Shown here one piece after another: positions 10,855-19,751 of a DNA stretch of 64,000 bases. Each line of letters opens with the position of its first letter. Position 1 is the stretch's first letter. The DNA comes from Vibrio variabilis (GTDB lineage: Bacteria > Pseudomonadota > Gammaproteobacteria > Enterobacterales > Vibrionaceae). The notes below the pieces were generated by a model. That model worked only from the letters and a program-made list of their open reading frames with translations. It ran no database searches and had not been told where the DNA came from. Position numbers and translations under genes: made by a program. The stretch spans positions 1-64,000 of the forward strand of contig NZ_JYJK01000012.1 of assembly GCF_003263785.1 (NCBI RefSeq), read 5' to 3'.

Positions 10855-12255
10855 ATGACTATGCATAAACATCGAAGCGCTAACGACTCCAACGCAGCAA
10901 AGCCTAATGTCGCCAAGGCCTTGCTGCTGCGAGCCATTGCCGATATAGATGAAGCGATCAACGAGCAAGTTAACGCAATTTTGCATCATGAGCGCTTTCA
11001 ACAAATGGAAGCAAGTTGGCGCGGGTTACGTTATTTGTGTGATCAAGCTGGGACGCAAGACAATCACTCTACTTGCAAAGTTAAGCTACTCAATGTGAGC
11101 TGGCGTGATTTGTGCCGAGATTCTGCACGGGCGATAGACTTTGATCAAAGTGATCTCTTTCGTCACCTTTACACCGCTGAATTTAGTACGCCAGGTGGCG
11201 AGCCGTTTGGGCTAGTCATTGGTGATTATCAAATAACGCACCGTCCCAGAAAAGGTTATCCAGCGGGTGATTTACAAGTTTTAAGAACGATAAGTCATGT
11301 CTGCGCGGCGGCATTTGCCCCGTTTATTACCTCAGCTCAGGCGTCACTTTTTGGAGTGAATCATTTCAGTGAGCTAGCTTCTGTACAAGATATCGGAGCA
11401 CAGTTCTCGCAGCCTGAATACGGTCAGTGGCAAGCGCTTCGAGCGATGGAAGATTCAAGGTTTCTTGCCATCGCTGCGCCAAATATATTGATGCGAGAGC
11501 CACACAAGCAAAGTGGCTTTGGTTTAGCCGCTTCTCAGTTTCGAGAAACCATTGTCTGCTCCGAGCGAGATTATCTTTGGGGAAATGCAGCTTATGGGGT
11601 GGCAGGCGTTGCAGTGCGAGCATTTCGAGAATCAGGGTGGTTTAGCCAAATACGAGGCATGCAACCTAGTAAGCTGAAGCATGGCTTAATGGTTGAAATC
11701 CCGAGGAGCGGCTTTGAGCACTCGAGAAGCTCACATTCGGCAAGGCCGAGTGTCAATTTACAAGTTGGCGATCGACTGGAAGCAGAACTCTCCGACAATG
11801 GCTTTATCGCCATTTCGACGTTACCCCATACGCCTCACTTGGTGCTGTACAGCAACACCACAGTTAACTTACCCGTCTCTTTCGATAAGCAAAGCGCTTC
11901 GGTCAATGCCCGCCTTTCTTCCATGTTGCAATACATGCTTTGTGTGGCGCGTTTTGCTCATTACCTCAAGGTTATGGGGCGCGACAAAGTTGGGGGTTAC
12001 AACACGGCGCAGCATATCGAGAATGAAATGCAGCGCTGGCTACATCAGTACACAGCGGCATCGGATGAAGCATCGGACGAGATTCGAGCCAAGTATCCCT
12101 TAAATGAGGCCAAAATTCAGGTCAAAGAGCAGCAAGCAAAGCCCGGTCATTACTACTCTGTTATCCATCTTCGCCCCCATTTTCAGTTGGAACATATGGT
12201 CTCCAACATCCGGTTGATTACGGAGTTATCACCCATTTTTACCCAAGTAGGATAA
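10855..12255 (+). CDS. Second TssC-family sheath protein (ImpD-like)
   Basis: This is a paralogue of the sheath protein TssC just upstream. Shared blocks include [60 protein letters not shown] and IRAKYPLNEAKIQVKEQ. Its 466 residues lack about 45 N-terminal residues relative to TssC, the part that in known sheaths forms inter-subunit linkers. Some T6SS clusters carry two adjacent genes of this family, as in rhizobial imp loci. Role unknown: it may be a minor sheath, cap or baseplate-adjacent subunit. I prefer ATG 10855; GTG 10852 and ATG 10861 are alternatives. tagJ follows after 3 bases. Confidence 0.8.
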   Translation: MTMHKHRSANDSNAAKPNVAKALLLRAIADIDEAINEQVNAILHHERFQQMEASWRGLRYLCDQAGTQDNHSTCKVKLLNVSWRDLCRDSARAIDFDQSDLFRHLYTAEFSTPGGEPFGLVIGDYQITHRPRKGYPAGDLQVLRTISHVCAAAFAPFITSAQASLFGVNHFSELASVQDIGAQFSQPEYGQWQALRAMEDSRFLAIAAPNILMREPHKQSGFGLAASQFRETIVCSERDYLWGNAAYGVAGVAVRAFRESGWFSQIRGMQPSKLKHGLMVEIPRSGFEHSRSSHSARPSVNLQVGDRLEAELSDNGFIAISTLPHTPHLVLYSNTTVNLPVSFDKQSASVNARLSSMLQYMLCVARFAHYLKVMGRDKVGGYNTAQHIENEMQRWLHQYTAASDEASDEIRAKYPLNEAKIQVKEQQAKPGHYYSVIHLRPHFQLEHMVSNIRLITELSPIFTQVG

Positions 12256-12258
12256 AGG

Positions 12259-13068
12259 ATGCAAAATACCATTAATCGGCTCATTCAAGATGGGCAGTTG
12301 AACCAAGCGCTATCAGTGGTTACGGAGCAGCTTAAACAAGAGCCCGGTAATCATGAGTTACGCAGCAGTTTTATCGAGTTGCTGTGCATTGATGGCCAAC
12401 TAGAGCGCGCTGACCAGCAGCTGGATCTGATTGTCAAACAAGCTCCAGAGATGTTGCCGGGTGTGGTAAACCTCCGGCAAATTGTGCGAGCCGCGCAAGC
12501 AAGACTCGATTTTGCCAAAGGTGGAGATACAGCTGCGACTATCGGCAAGCCCGGTGAAAGCTTTTCCGCGTTATTGAAGCTTAGAGTAGCACTGCGAGAG
12601 AACAACGCTGATGAGGTGCAAAGCTGCGCTCAACGGATGGAACAAACCCGTGACAATGTTTCGCTAAAGGTGAATGGCTTGCACCGGTCTTTGATTCGGG
12701 ATGTGGATGATACGTTAGCCGGTTTTGTCGAGATGTTTGGTACCAACGGCAAATATTACCTTATCCCTATTTCGCAAGTGTCGAACCTGGAGATGTTGCC
12801 CGCGAAGTCGCTTTTTGAGCTCATTTGGCGCAGAGCGAAGGTTGAGGTAAGTAGCGGCGATTGCGGAGAGGTCTTTGTTCCGTTGACTTACGTTGCGAGT
12901 GACAGTGAGGCAGAGAAGTTAGCTAGAGAGACGGACTGGCAGAAAGTACTAGATACCGATGTTTATCAGGGTAGAGGGAGAAAGCTGTGGCTGGTCGATG
13001 ATGGCGCAATGGAGCTCTTTGAACTGAAATCGATGTTGAGAGCAGAAACCCTTGAGGCGATGGAATAA
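12259..13068 (+). CDS. tagJ: TagJ (SciE/ImpE family), T6SS accessory protein
   Basis: The family binds the TssB N terminus and helps ClpV act on contracted sheaths. The N-terminal 120 residues are TPR-like helices (INRLIQDGQLNQALSVVTEQ). The C-terminal half carries the ImpE hallmarks: IRDVDDTLAGFVEMFGTNGKYYLIPISQV, the segment LIWRRAKVEV and the end GRGRKLWLVDDGAMELFELK. Length is 269 residues, as usual. It sits between the second sheath gene and tssE, and the last base of its stop is shared with the tssE start (AATAATGG), so the pair is coupled. Confidence 0.85.
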   Translation: MQNTINRLIQDGQLNQALSVVTEQLKQEPGNHELRSSFIELLCIDGQLERADQQLDLIVKQAPEMLPGVVNLRQIVRAAQARLDFAKGGDTAATIGKPGESFSALLKLRVALRENNADEVQSCAQRMEQTRDNVSLKVNGLHRSLIRDVDDTLAGFVEMFGTNGKYYLIPISQVSNLEMLPAKSLFELIWRRAKVEVSSGDCGEVFVPLTYVASDSEAEKLARETDWQKVLDTDVYQGRGRKLWLVDDGAMELFELKSMLRAETLEAME

Positions 13069-13520
13069 TGGCGAGTCTGTTGAGTTCACCGTTATTTGAC
13101 CGACTGGAACAAAGTCACTCCGAGAGGAGTAAACAGTCTCATCGCCAGCGACTGCGCAATGCGATTCGACGCGACCTTGAAGGGTTATTGAATGCCAAGG
13201 TGAGTTGGTTAACTTGGCCTGAATGGTATCACCAACTGGATCAATCATTACTGAACTATGGGCTGCCCGATTTCTCCTCGATGCCATTGAGTAGTCAGGA
13301 TGGCCGTGAACGTCTGTGTGCCACAATCGAAGAAACGATAGCCAAGTTTGAGCCTCGCCTGACGGAGGTTTCAGTTGAAGCTGTGGATGATGAAGCATCG
13401 CTAGAGCGGGTACTAAAAATAAAAATTCATGCTCTATGTGTTGGGGAGTATGAAGCGGAACCCATTGTGTTCGACTCCCAAGTGGAGCCAGTTTGCCTTG
13501 GCATATCGGTGTCGGAGTAG
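13068..13520 (+). CDS. tssE: TssE, gp25-like T6SS baseplate protein
   Basis: TssE is the gp25-type wedge protein that couples baseplate to sheath and nucleates sheath polymerisation. The N terminus SLLSSPLFDRL and the segment LRNAIRRDLEGLLNAK are characteristic, as is LLNYGLPDFSSM in the core and the gp25-type stretch RLCATIEETIAKFEPRLTEV. Length is 150 residues, typical. The start ATG 13068 overlaps the tagJ stop, and tssF begins two bases after its stop. Confidence 0.9.
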   Translation: MASLLSSPLFDRLEQSHSERSKQSHRQRLRNAIRRDLEGLLNAKVSWLTWPEWYHQLDQSLLNYGLPDFSSMPLSSQDGRERLCATIEETIAKFEPRLTEVSVEAVDDEASLERVLKIKIHALCVGEYEAEPIVFDSQVEPVCLGISVSE

Positions 13521-13522
13521 TC

Positions 13523-15337
13523 ATGAGTGATGAGCTATTGAAGTACTACAATCGAGAACTCGCCTTTCTAAGAAATATGGGAAGTGAGTTTGCCGAACGA
13601 CATCCTAAGATTGCTGGCAATCTAAAGATGAGCGGTGAGCATATTGAGGATCCCCATGTATCTCGATTGCTCGAAGGTGTCGCTCTACTGACGGCTCAGA
13701 TAAGGCAAAAATTGGACGACAGTTTTCCTGAGTTAACGGAGGCTTTAGTCGGAAAACTCTTTCCTGACTATCACGCACCCATTCCGTCTAGCTCGATTAT
13801 TAAGCTGACGACTGAGAATATGACCGATAACGGCCTAACGATTCCATCGGATACAAAGGTCGAGTCTATAGCCGATGGCTATAAAAACTGCCTATTTAAG
13901 ACTTGTTACGACACTAAGCTTTGGCCGGCTGAAATCTCGTTGGCAAAGTTCAGTGGCGCGCCTTTTGAGGCGCCTAAACCTGCGTTTGATGCTGCGGCTT
14001 TATCCGTACTCAAGCTGCGACTAAGCAGCAATTATTCCGATATTAAACTCAAAGATATTGGTATAGATAGGCTGAGGCTTTACTTAAATGGGCAGCCTCA
14101 GCTTAGCTATGAGCTCTATCAGCTGCTTAATCAATCATTGGTCGGCATCGCTTTGTCGCCAGTCAGCAGCTTAAAACCCATTACGTATCTTTCTCCGAAA
14201 CATATCGCTCCAGTTGGGTTTGAAAGCAACCAGAAAGTGGTGCCTTATGGTGATAAGTCGTTTGATGGCTATCGTTTATTGGTTGAATATTTTGTTTGTC
14301 CTGAAAAGTTCTTATTTGTCGATGTAAACGAGTTGCAACCGGATTGGTTTGGCGATGAAAGTGATGTCGATATTTATCTGTATTTTGATCGCGATTCAGA
14401 ATTACTAGTCAAACAGCTTACCGCTCAAAATGTGCTACTCGGCTGCGTACCCATAGTGAACACCTTCGATACTGAGCTCGAACCTATTCGGCTAAATCCG
14501 GCTTACTTCGAGCACAAGTTGGTGGCACGCAATCAAGATACCGACAGTTCGGAAATTATTTCTATAAGACATGTGGAGGCCTATGATCAACATGATAGCC
14601 AAGTTGATGTATCGCCTTTCTACGGCTCGGCTTGTCATGATGAAGCTTCAGCTTTGTATTGGACGTTGCGTCGAGAGGTAACAAATGGCAGTGAGCAGGG
14701 CACTGATTCGTTTCTTTCGATGGTGACTAGCACGGCTAAGCCTATAGAACTGGATAGACAAGAGCGTTGGTTGGTGAATGTGAGCGCAACGTGCAGCAAC
14801 CGCAATCTGCCTAGCCAATTGCCGACCCGTAAAGAGCAGCTCACGCTCTTGGTTCCAAGTTACCAAGACCTTTTGAAAACCAATACACGTTGTTTGAAGT
14901 CCTTCAGTAAACCGGTGAGACCGAAGATGTTTGAGTCGTCGCGCTGGCAATTGGTCAGTCAACTATCCCTCAATCACTTTGCTAATGATCCGGATGGGAA
15001 GATGCTGAAAACAGTGCTGCAGCTTTATGATTTCACACACGCGCCGCAAACCAAAGTTCTGCTTGAATCTATTCGCAAGGTTGAGTTGCGAAGTTCTACA
15101 GCGCGAGTAAGGCAATCTGGAAGAGCTGGCATATGCCAAGGAAGCGAGATGATGATTGAGTTCTCAGGTCGTGATGTGTCTGGGAGTCAGTTGTTTTTCT
15201 TCGGGCAAGTACTGGCGCACTTTTTAGCTCAGTATGTGGTGGTAAACAGTTTTTGTCGGTTAACGATTAGATTGACCGGAGTTCATGAGCCAGTGCACTG
15301 CTGGCCAGCAATGTCGGGTACGCAGGAGTTGCTGTGA
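13523..15337 (+). CDS. tssF: TssF (VasA), T6SS baseplate protein
   Basis: TssF forms the baseplate wedge (two TssF per TssG). The opening YYNRELAFLRNMGSEFAERH and then PHVSRLLEGVALLTAQIRQK are nearly invariant in the family. LVGKLFPDYHAPIPSSSII follows. ATG 13523 gives the family N terminus MSDELLKYYNREL; the frame is open 30 bases further upstream inside tssE, but that is not a plausible start. Length is 604 residues. The last four bases overlap the tssG start (GTGA). Confidence 0.93.
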   Translation: MSDELLKYYNRELAFLRNMGSEFAERHPKIAGNLKMSGEHIEDPHVSRLLEGVALLTAQIRQKLDDSFPELTEALVGKLFPDYHAPIPSSSIIKLTTENMTDNGLTIPSDTKVESIADGYKNCLFKTCYDTKLWPAEISLAKFSGAPFEAPKPAFDAAALSVLKLRLSSNYSDIKLKDIGIDRLRLYLNGQPQLSYELYQLLNQSLVGIALSPVSSLKPITYLSPKHIAPVGFESNQKVVPYGDKSFDGYRLLVEYFVCPEKFLFVDVNELQPDWFGDESDVDIYLYFDRDSELLVKQLTAQNVLLGCVPIVNTFDTELEPIRLNPAYFEHKLVARNQDTDSSEIISIRHVEAYDQHDSQVDVSPFYGSACHDEASALYWTLRREVTNGSEQGTDSFLSMVTSTAKPIELDRQERWLVNVSATCSNRNLPSQLPTRKEQLTLLVPSYQDLLKTNTRCLKSFSKPVRPKMFESSRWQLVSQLSLNHFANDPDGKMLKTVLQLYDFTHAPQTKVLLESIRKVELRSSTARVRQSGRAGICQGSEMMIEFSGRDVSGSQLFFFGQVLAHFLAQYVVVNSFCRLTIRLTGVHEPVHCWPAMSGTQELL

Positions 15338-16320
15338 GTGCGCTTAATGGTCAAGGACTGGAAACGATTGAGCAGTTTCACCACTATGTCGCCGCACTTG
15401 AAAATGCGCTAGCGGGTAAAGAGGGACGAGTGGGTTCAGATGCATTGCCAAGCTCTGAGTTGCTGCGTTTTCGATCTTGTACCCATTTGGGTTTCCCAGG
15501 CAAAGCGGTTGAAAAAATAGTCGAACCGAATGACGAGCGAAGCCAATATACGCTCTTCGTCGGCTTCTTAGGTCTGATCGGTCCAAGTGGCGCAATGCCA
15601 AGGCACTTTAGTGAGAGAGCGTTGCGGGAAACGAAAAAGAGAGAGGCGGCCACCGCAGATTTTCTCGACATTTTTCATCACCGCTTGATCGCTTTGTATC
15701 ACCGTGCCTGGGAAAAACATCACCATCCAACGCTATATCAGCATTATCTACAAACTGGCGTGCCAGATGCGATTACTCGAATGTTATTTGTTATTTCGGG
15801 GGCTCAAAGTGATCTTGAAGCACGTTATGCAGGGCTTTTGGCCCATCCTAACCGAAACACTAAAAGCCTCAAACAAATCCTTGAGCAGATGTCGGGGTGT
15901 GATGTTGATGTAGAGGAGCGAGTGGGGCGATGGTTGCACGTAGAGCCCGATCAGCAAAGTCGGCTCGCAAGTCGAGTTGAAGAACGTGGGCAGTTTGCAT
16001 GTTTAGGAGAAGGAGTCTTGGTGGGGAAGCGCGTATGGGATGTGAACTCAACCATTGCCATTACATTACGTACCCATAGTCGCACTCAAGCTGAGCGTTT
16101 TATGCCTAAGTCTCCTGCCCTGAAGATTCTTAAGGGTATAACCAAAGCCTACTTGCCAACCCACATTCACTCTGTTTGGCAACTGGCGGTGAAAACGGGT
16201 GATTTGCCAGTGTCGACCGTTGGAGCGACAGACGTTGGTTTAGGGCACGGCACTTTGCTGGCTTACCCAGCAAAACGTGGACATCAAATCATTAATATTT
16301 CAATTGGAACTGGGCAGTAA
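15334..16320 (+). CDS. tssG: TssG, T6SS baseplate protein
   Basis: TssG is the core wedge subunit around which the two TssF copies and TssK trimers assemble. Visible family features are FRSCTHLGFPGKAVEKI, the segment LFVGFLGLIGPSGAMPRHFSE (LxGxxGPLPxHYxE in the family) and FLDIFHHRLIALYHRAWEKH. The C-terminal part shows LGEGVLVGKRVWDVNSTI. The start codon is GTG 15334, overlapping the tssF stop. Length is 328 residues. clpV follows after 20 bases with its own ribosome binding site (AAAAGGAAAACAGG). Confidence 0.92.
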   Translation: MSALNGQGLETIEQFHHYVAALENALAGKEGRVGSDALPSSELLRFRSCTHLGFPGKAVEKIVEPNDERSQYTLFVGFLGLIGPSGAMPRHFSERALRETKKREAATADFLDIFHHRLIALYHRAWEKHHHPTLYQHYLQTGVPDAITRMLFVISGAQSDLEARYAGLLAHPNRNTKSLKQILEQMSGCDVDVEERVGRWLHVEPDQQSRLASRVEERGQFACLGEGVLVGKRVWDVNSTIAITLRTHSRTQAERFMPKSPALKILKGITKAYLPTHIHSVWQLAVKTGDLPVSTVGATDVGLGHGTLLAYPAKRGHQIINISIGTGQ

Positions 16321-16340
16321 AAGGAAAACAGGACGTAATT

Positions 16341-18931
16341 ATGTCAACAATGAGCCTAACAACGTTAGTGGAAAAATTGTCACCCACCGCAACGGTGAGT
16401 CTTGAAGCGGCGGCGTCGCTTTGTAATAGTCGAAGTCATAGCTGCGTTGAAATACAGCACTGGCTTTTGGCTATGTGCCAACAACCAAGTAGTGACTTGT
16501 TGGTTGTATGTGAGCAGTATGAAGTGAATGTCGATAGACTCGTTTTCGCCCTTAATCAGGATCTTGAATCGTTAAAGTCGGGTCATGATAGCGCGCCTAG
16601 CTTGTCCAAGCAGTTGGTCTCACTGATTGAGTCCGCTTGGGTGAGCTCGACGTTGGCATTTGGCGAGATTGCCATTGAGCCTATTCACGTGATTCATGCT
16701 TTGCTTAGCGATGAAAGCTTGATTCCGTTTACCCCAGGCTACTTACAGAAACTGTCTGCGATTGATCCCGCAGGGCTGGTTAAAAACTGGCAAGGCAGTG
16801 ATACAGGCTCCGATTTATCACAAAAAGATACTTCGCCGATGAGCGCGACTTCATCGTCTCCAAACCTTGAACAGTTTACTGTTGATTTGACACAGATAGC
16901 GAAACAGGGTGGCCTTGATCCGATACTTGGTCGTGATGACGAGATACGGCAAATCATCGATGTGTTAATGCGTCGACGTCAAAATAACCCTATTCTCACT
17001 GGTGAAGCTGGTGTAGGCAAAACAGCGGTTGTAGAAGGTTTGGCGCAGCGTATTGCTAAAGGTGATGTCCCAGAGAGTCTGCGTGATGTCAGAGTCTTGT
17101 CGCTGGATTTAGCTCTGCTTCAGGCCGGTGCAGGTGTGAAAGGCGAGTTTGAAAATAGGCTTAAAAACGTCATCAAAGAAGTGAAAGCGTCGGTTACGCC
17201 AATCGTCATTTTTATTGACGAAGCACACTCGTTAATTGGTAGTGGAGGTGGCGCAGGTCAAAATGATGCGGCAAATATTCTTAAGCCGGCATTGGCTCGA
17301 GGTGAGCTTCGAACCATTGCAGCAACGACCTGGGCGGAATACAAAAAATACTTTGAAAAAGACGCGGCATTGACTCGTCGTTTCCAAGTCGTAAAAGTGG
17401 AAGAGCCGAGTGAAGAGTTAGCGATTACTATGCTCAGGGGACTGCTTCCTGTTATGGAAACGCATCATAACGTCACGATTACAGACAAAGCGTTGCAAGC
17501 AGCGGTCAAACTGTCGAGTCGATATATTAACGGTCGCCAGCTTCCCGATAAAGCTGTGGCCTTGCTCGATACAGCATGCGCCAGAGTCGCGATCAGTCAA
17601 GTGGCTACCCCTGCCAGTGTTGAGTCTCTCGATAGACAGTATGATGCTCTGATTGCGCAGCGAAACTTGCTGGAGCAAGAGCAAGCCACCGGTACAAACC
17701 ATCGTGGGAAGCTTGCGGAGTTAACCGAGCAACTCGATGAGGTAAGCAAGCAACGCGAGGCCGCGAATGCAAGTTGGCAGTGGCAACGAGAGCAGTTGGA
17801 GTCGGCAATTGCCCTAAAGCACCAAATTCTATCGGCTGCAGATACAGACGTAACCGATGTTTGTCAGCAACTGACAGAAGCGAAAGCATCATTGAATGAG
17901 TCCGAGCAAAGCATGGTGCATTTGGAGGTCGATGAAAACTTAGTTGCGCAAGTGATTTCAGACTGGACTGGAATACCACTTGGGCGAATGAGAGTCGATC
18001 AGTTGGCAGCACTACAAGCACTGACGCCGCGCCTTCAACAGCGCATCATAGGTCAAGATCATGCCCTGGAGCGAATTAGTCAGGTGGTGAAAACTGCCCG
18101 TATGAAACTGAGCGACGAAAATAAACCTGACGGAGTATTTTTGCTAACAGGGCCAAGTGGAACGGGTAAGACAGAAACTGCTTTAGCACTCGCTCAGCAA
18201 ATTTACGGCAGTGATGATAGTATCACAGTTATTAACATGTCTGAGTTTAAAGAAGAACACAAAGTTTCTTTATTGCTTGGCTCCCCTCCAGGATATGTTG
18301 GATATGGAGAAGGAGGAGTATTAACCGAAGCGGTTAGACGTAAGCCTTATAGTGTGATACTTCTCGATGAAATGGAAAAAGCGCATCCTAGTGTACAAGA
18401 TGTTTTTTACCAGATCTTCGATAAAGGTATAATAAAGGACGGCGAAGGGACGGATATAGATTTTAAAAACTGCATTATTATCATTACTTCGAATGTTGGT
18501 TCTGATACAACAGAGAATTTATTTGAAGATAGAGAAACAGCACCGGGAGCAGAAGGACTCACTGAAGCGTTGCAGAACGATCTTCTGGAAGCATTCAAAC
18601 CTGCTTTTTTGGGAAGGCTGAACATTATCCTTATGTGCCTTTGAGCCAAAGTGACATAGAAGCCATTACTAAGTTGCAACTTGACAGAGTGGCGAATCGA
18701 TATCGACAGCACTACCAGGCTGAGCTTACTTTTGATGAGAGTGTCATATCACATATCAATAAAACTACAAATAATGTGGGAGTTGGCGCTAGGGCGATTC
18801 AACTGCATATACAGAATGTACTATTACCATTTTTATCGGAACTATTAATGGAAAGATTAGTAGAAGAGAAAGATATGTCTGCAATTCAATTGTCAATTGA
18901 GGGTGATACTTACGTTTCTGTAAATAGCTAA
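16341..18931 (+). CDS. clpV: TssH (ClpV), sheath-recycling AAA+ ATPase; frameshifted
   Basis: ClpV disassembles contracted sheaths so subunits can be reused. It has an N domain, a first AAA+ module (Walker [14 protein letters not shown], Walker [11 protein letters not shown]), a coiled-coil insert, and a second module ([24 protein letters not shown]). The frame breaks at CC 18629-18630: GRLNII should read on to [14 protein letters not shown], and one extra C restores it. Repaired length is about 863 residues. From about 18200 to the end the base composition becomes visibly more A+T-rich than in the first two thirds. The C-terminal region is otherwise normal. Confidence 0.92.
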
Positions 18932-19141
18932 TTGTTAATATTGTCGAATGCTGTTCTTGAAATAGCGTAAACCTAATTTAGGTTTTGTAAATATATAAGT
19001 CGATACTAAAGATTATGTTCTAGGTCGAATGCTGATGCTATTAGTTGAAGACGTAGGGCAGCGATTAAACACGTCTGTGTTTTATGATGATATATCCATA
19101 ATGGATAGTTAATTTAAATATAGCAGCTAAAGGAGATTAGC
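18932..19141. other. Gap between clpV and hcp: A+T-rich leader with repeats
   Basis: This 210-base gap is the longest inside the T6SS cluster and probably carries a separate hcp promoter. It holds a 17-base near-palindrome at 18969-18985 (AAACCTAA-T-TTAGGTTT) followed by TTGTAAATAT. It also holds an 11-base direct repeat, GTCGAATGCTG, at 18943-18953 and 19024-19034. AAAGGAGAT precedes the hcp ATG. I see no convincing sigma-54 site. The repeats could be operator sites, but their role is not shown by sequence. Confidence 0.45.
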
Positions 19142-19621
19142 ATGCAAGCTAATACTTATTTGAAGTACGGTGACATTAAAGGCGAAGCAACGGCTGAGCA
19201 ATATAAAGATCTTATCACTTTGTTGTCAGTGGATTGGGCCGTAAATCGTGAAATTACGTCGTACACAGGTACAGCGCAAGATCGCGAAGCCAGCGCAACA
19301 CGTTTGGGTGACATTACCATTACTAAACTACAGGACAAAGCGTCACCAGACCTGTTTAAAGAAGCAACGATTGGTAAAGGCAAGCCTGCGGTTTTTCATA
19401 TCACCAAGCAGGGTGAAAAAGTAGAAGAAATCATGAAGATCGAGCTAACAGATGCAATGATTTCTAACTATTCAGTATCGATTCAAGATGATCGTCCAAC
19501 AGAGAGCATCACTATTTCTTATACCGAGATGATGATGACGGTGACGCCAACAGACGATCAGAACAATGTTCAAGCGCCATTGGTTTACGGCTACAGCGGT
19601 ATAAAAGGCCAGCAAATGTAA
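19142..19621 (+). CDS. hcp: Hcp (TssD), T6SS inner-tube protein
   Basis: Hcp hexamers stack into the tube expelled by sheath contraction. The sequence has the Hcp fold signature YLKYGDIKGEATAEQYKDLI near the N terminus, a central REITSYTGTAQDREAS loop, KLQDKASPDLFKEA, and ISYTEMMMTVTPTDDQNN near the end. Length is 159 residues with no C-terminal toxin extension. A strong AAAGGAG lies upstream. A 13-base imperfect inverted repeat follows the gene at 19667-19708, between hcp and vgrG. This could help keep hcp mRNA more abundant than vgrG mRNA. Confidence 0.94.
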   Translation: MQANTYLKYGDIKGEATAEQYKDLITLLSVDWAVNREITSYTGTAQDREASATRLGDITITKLQDKASPDLFKEATIGKGKPAVFHITKQGEKVEEIMKIELTDAMISNYSVSIQDDRPTESITISYTEMMMTVTPTDDQNNVQAPLVYGYSGIKGQQM

Positions 19622-19666
19622 GCCATAACTGCGAGATGCTTCGATATCGTTGTTGTCTCTAAAAGT

Positions 19667-19708
19667 CCTCAAACTGCAGGGTGTGACTAAGCATTCTGCA
19701 TTTTGAGG
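19667..19708 (+). repeat. Inverted repeat between hcp and vgrG
   Basis: CCTCAAACTGCAG at 19667-19679 pairs with CTGCATTTTGAGG at 19696-19708 with one mismatch and a 16-base loop. No T run follows, so termination is not indicated. A 3' stabilising or processing hairpin for the abundant hcp transcript is possible but is an inference. Confidence 0.45.
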
Positions 19709-19751
19709 CGTTCTACAAAACTTTGGTTGTTTATCAGTAATAGGCTCGGCA

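Noticed and set aside
12949..13524. A 191-codon open frame on the - strand opposite tssE
   Set aside because: It mirrors tssE and the end of tagJ, which have strong family matches. It has no ribosome binding site or recognisable domain.
17605..18021. A 138-codon open frame on the - strand inside clpV
   Set aside because: It is a shadow of the ClpV coiled-coil insert, with no start signal.
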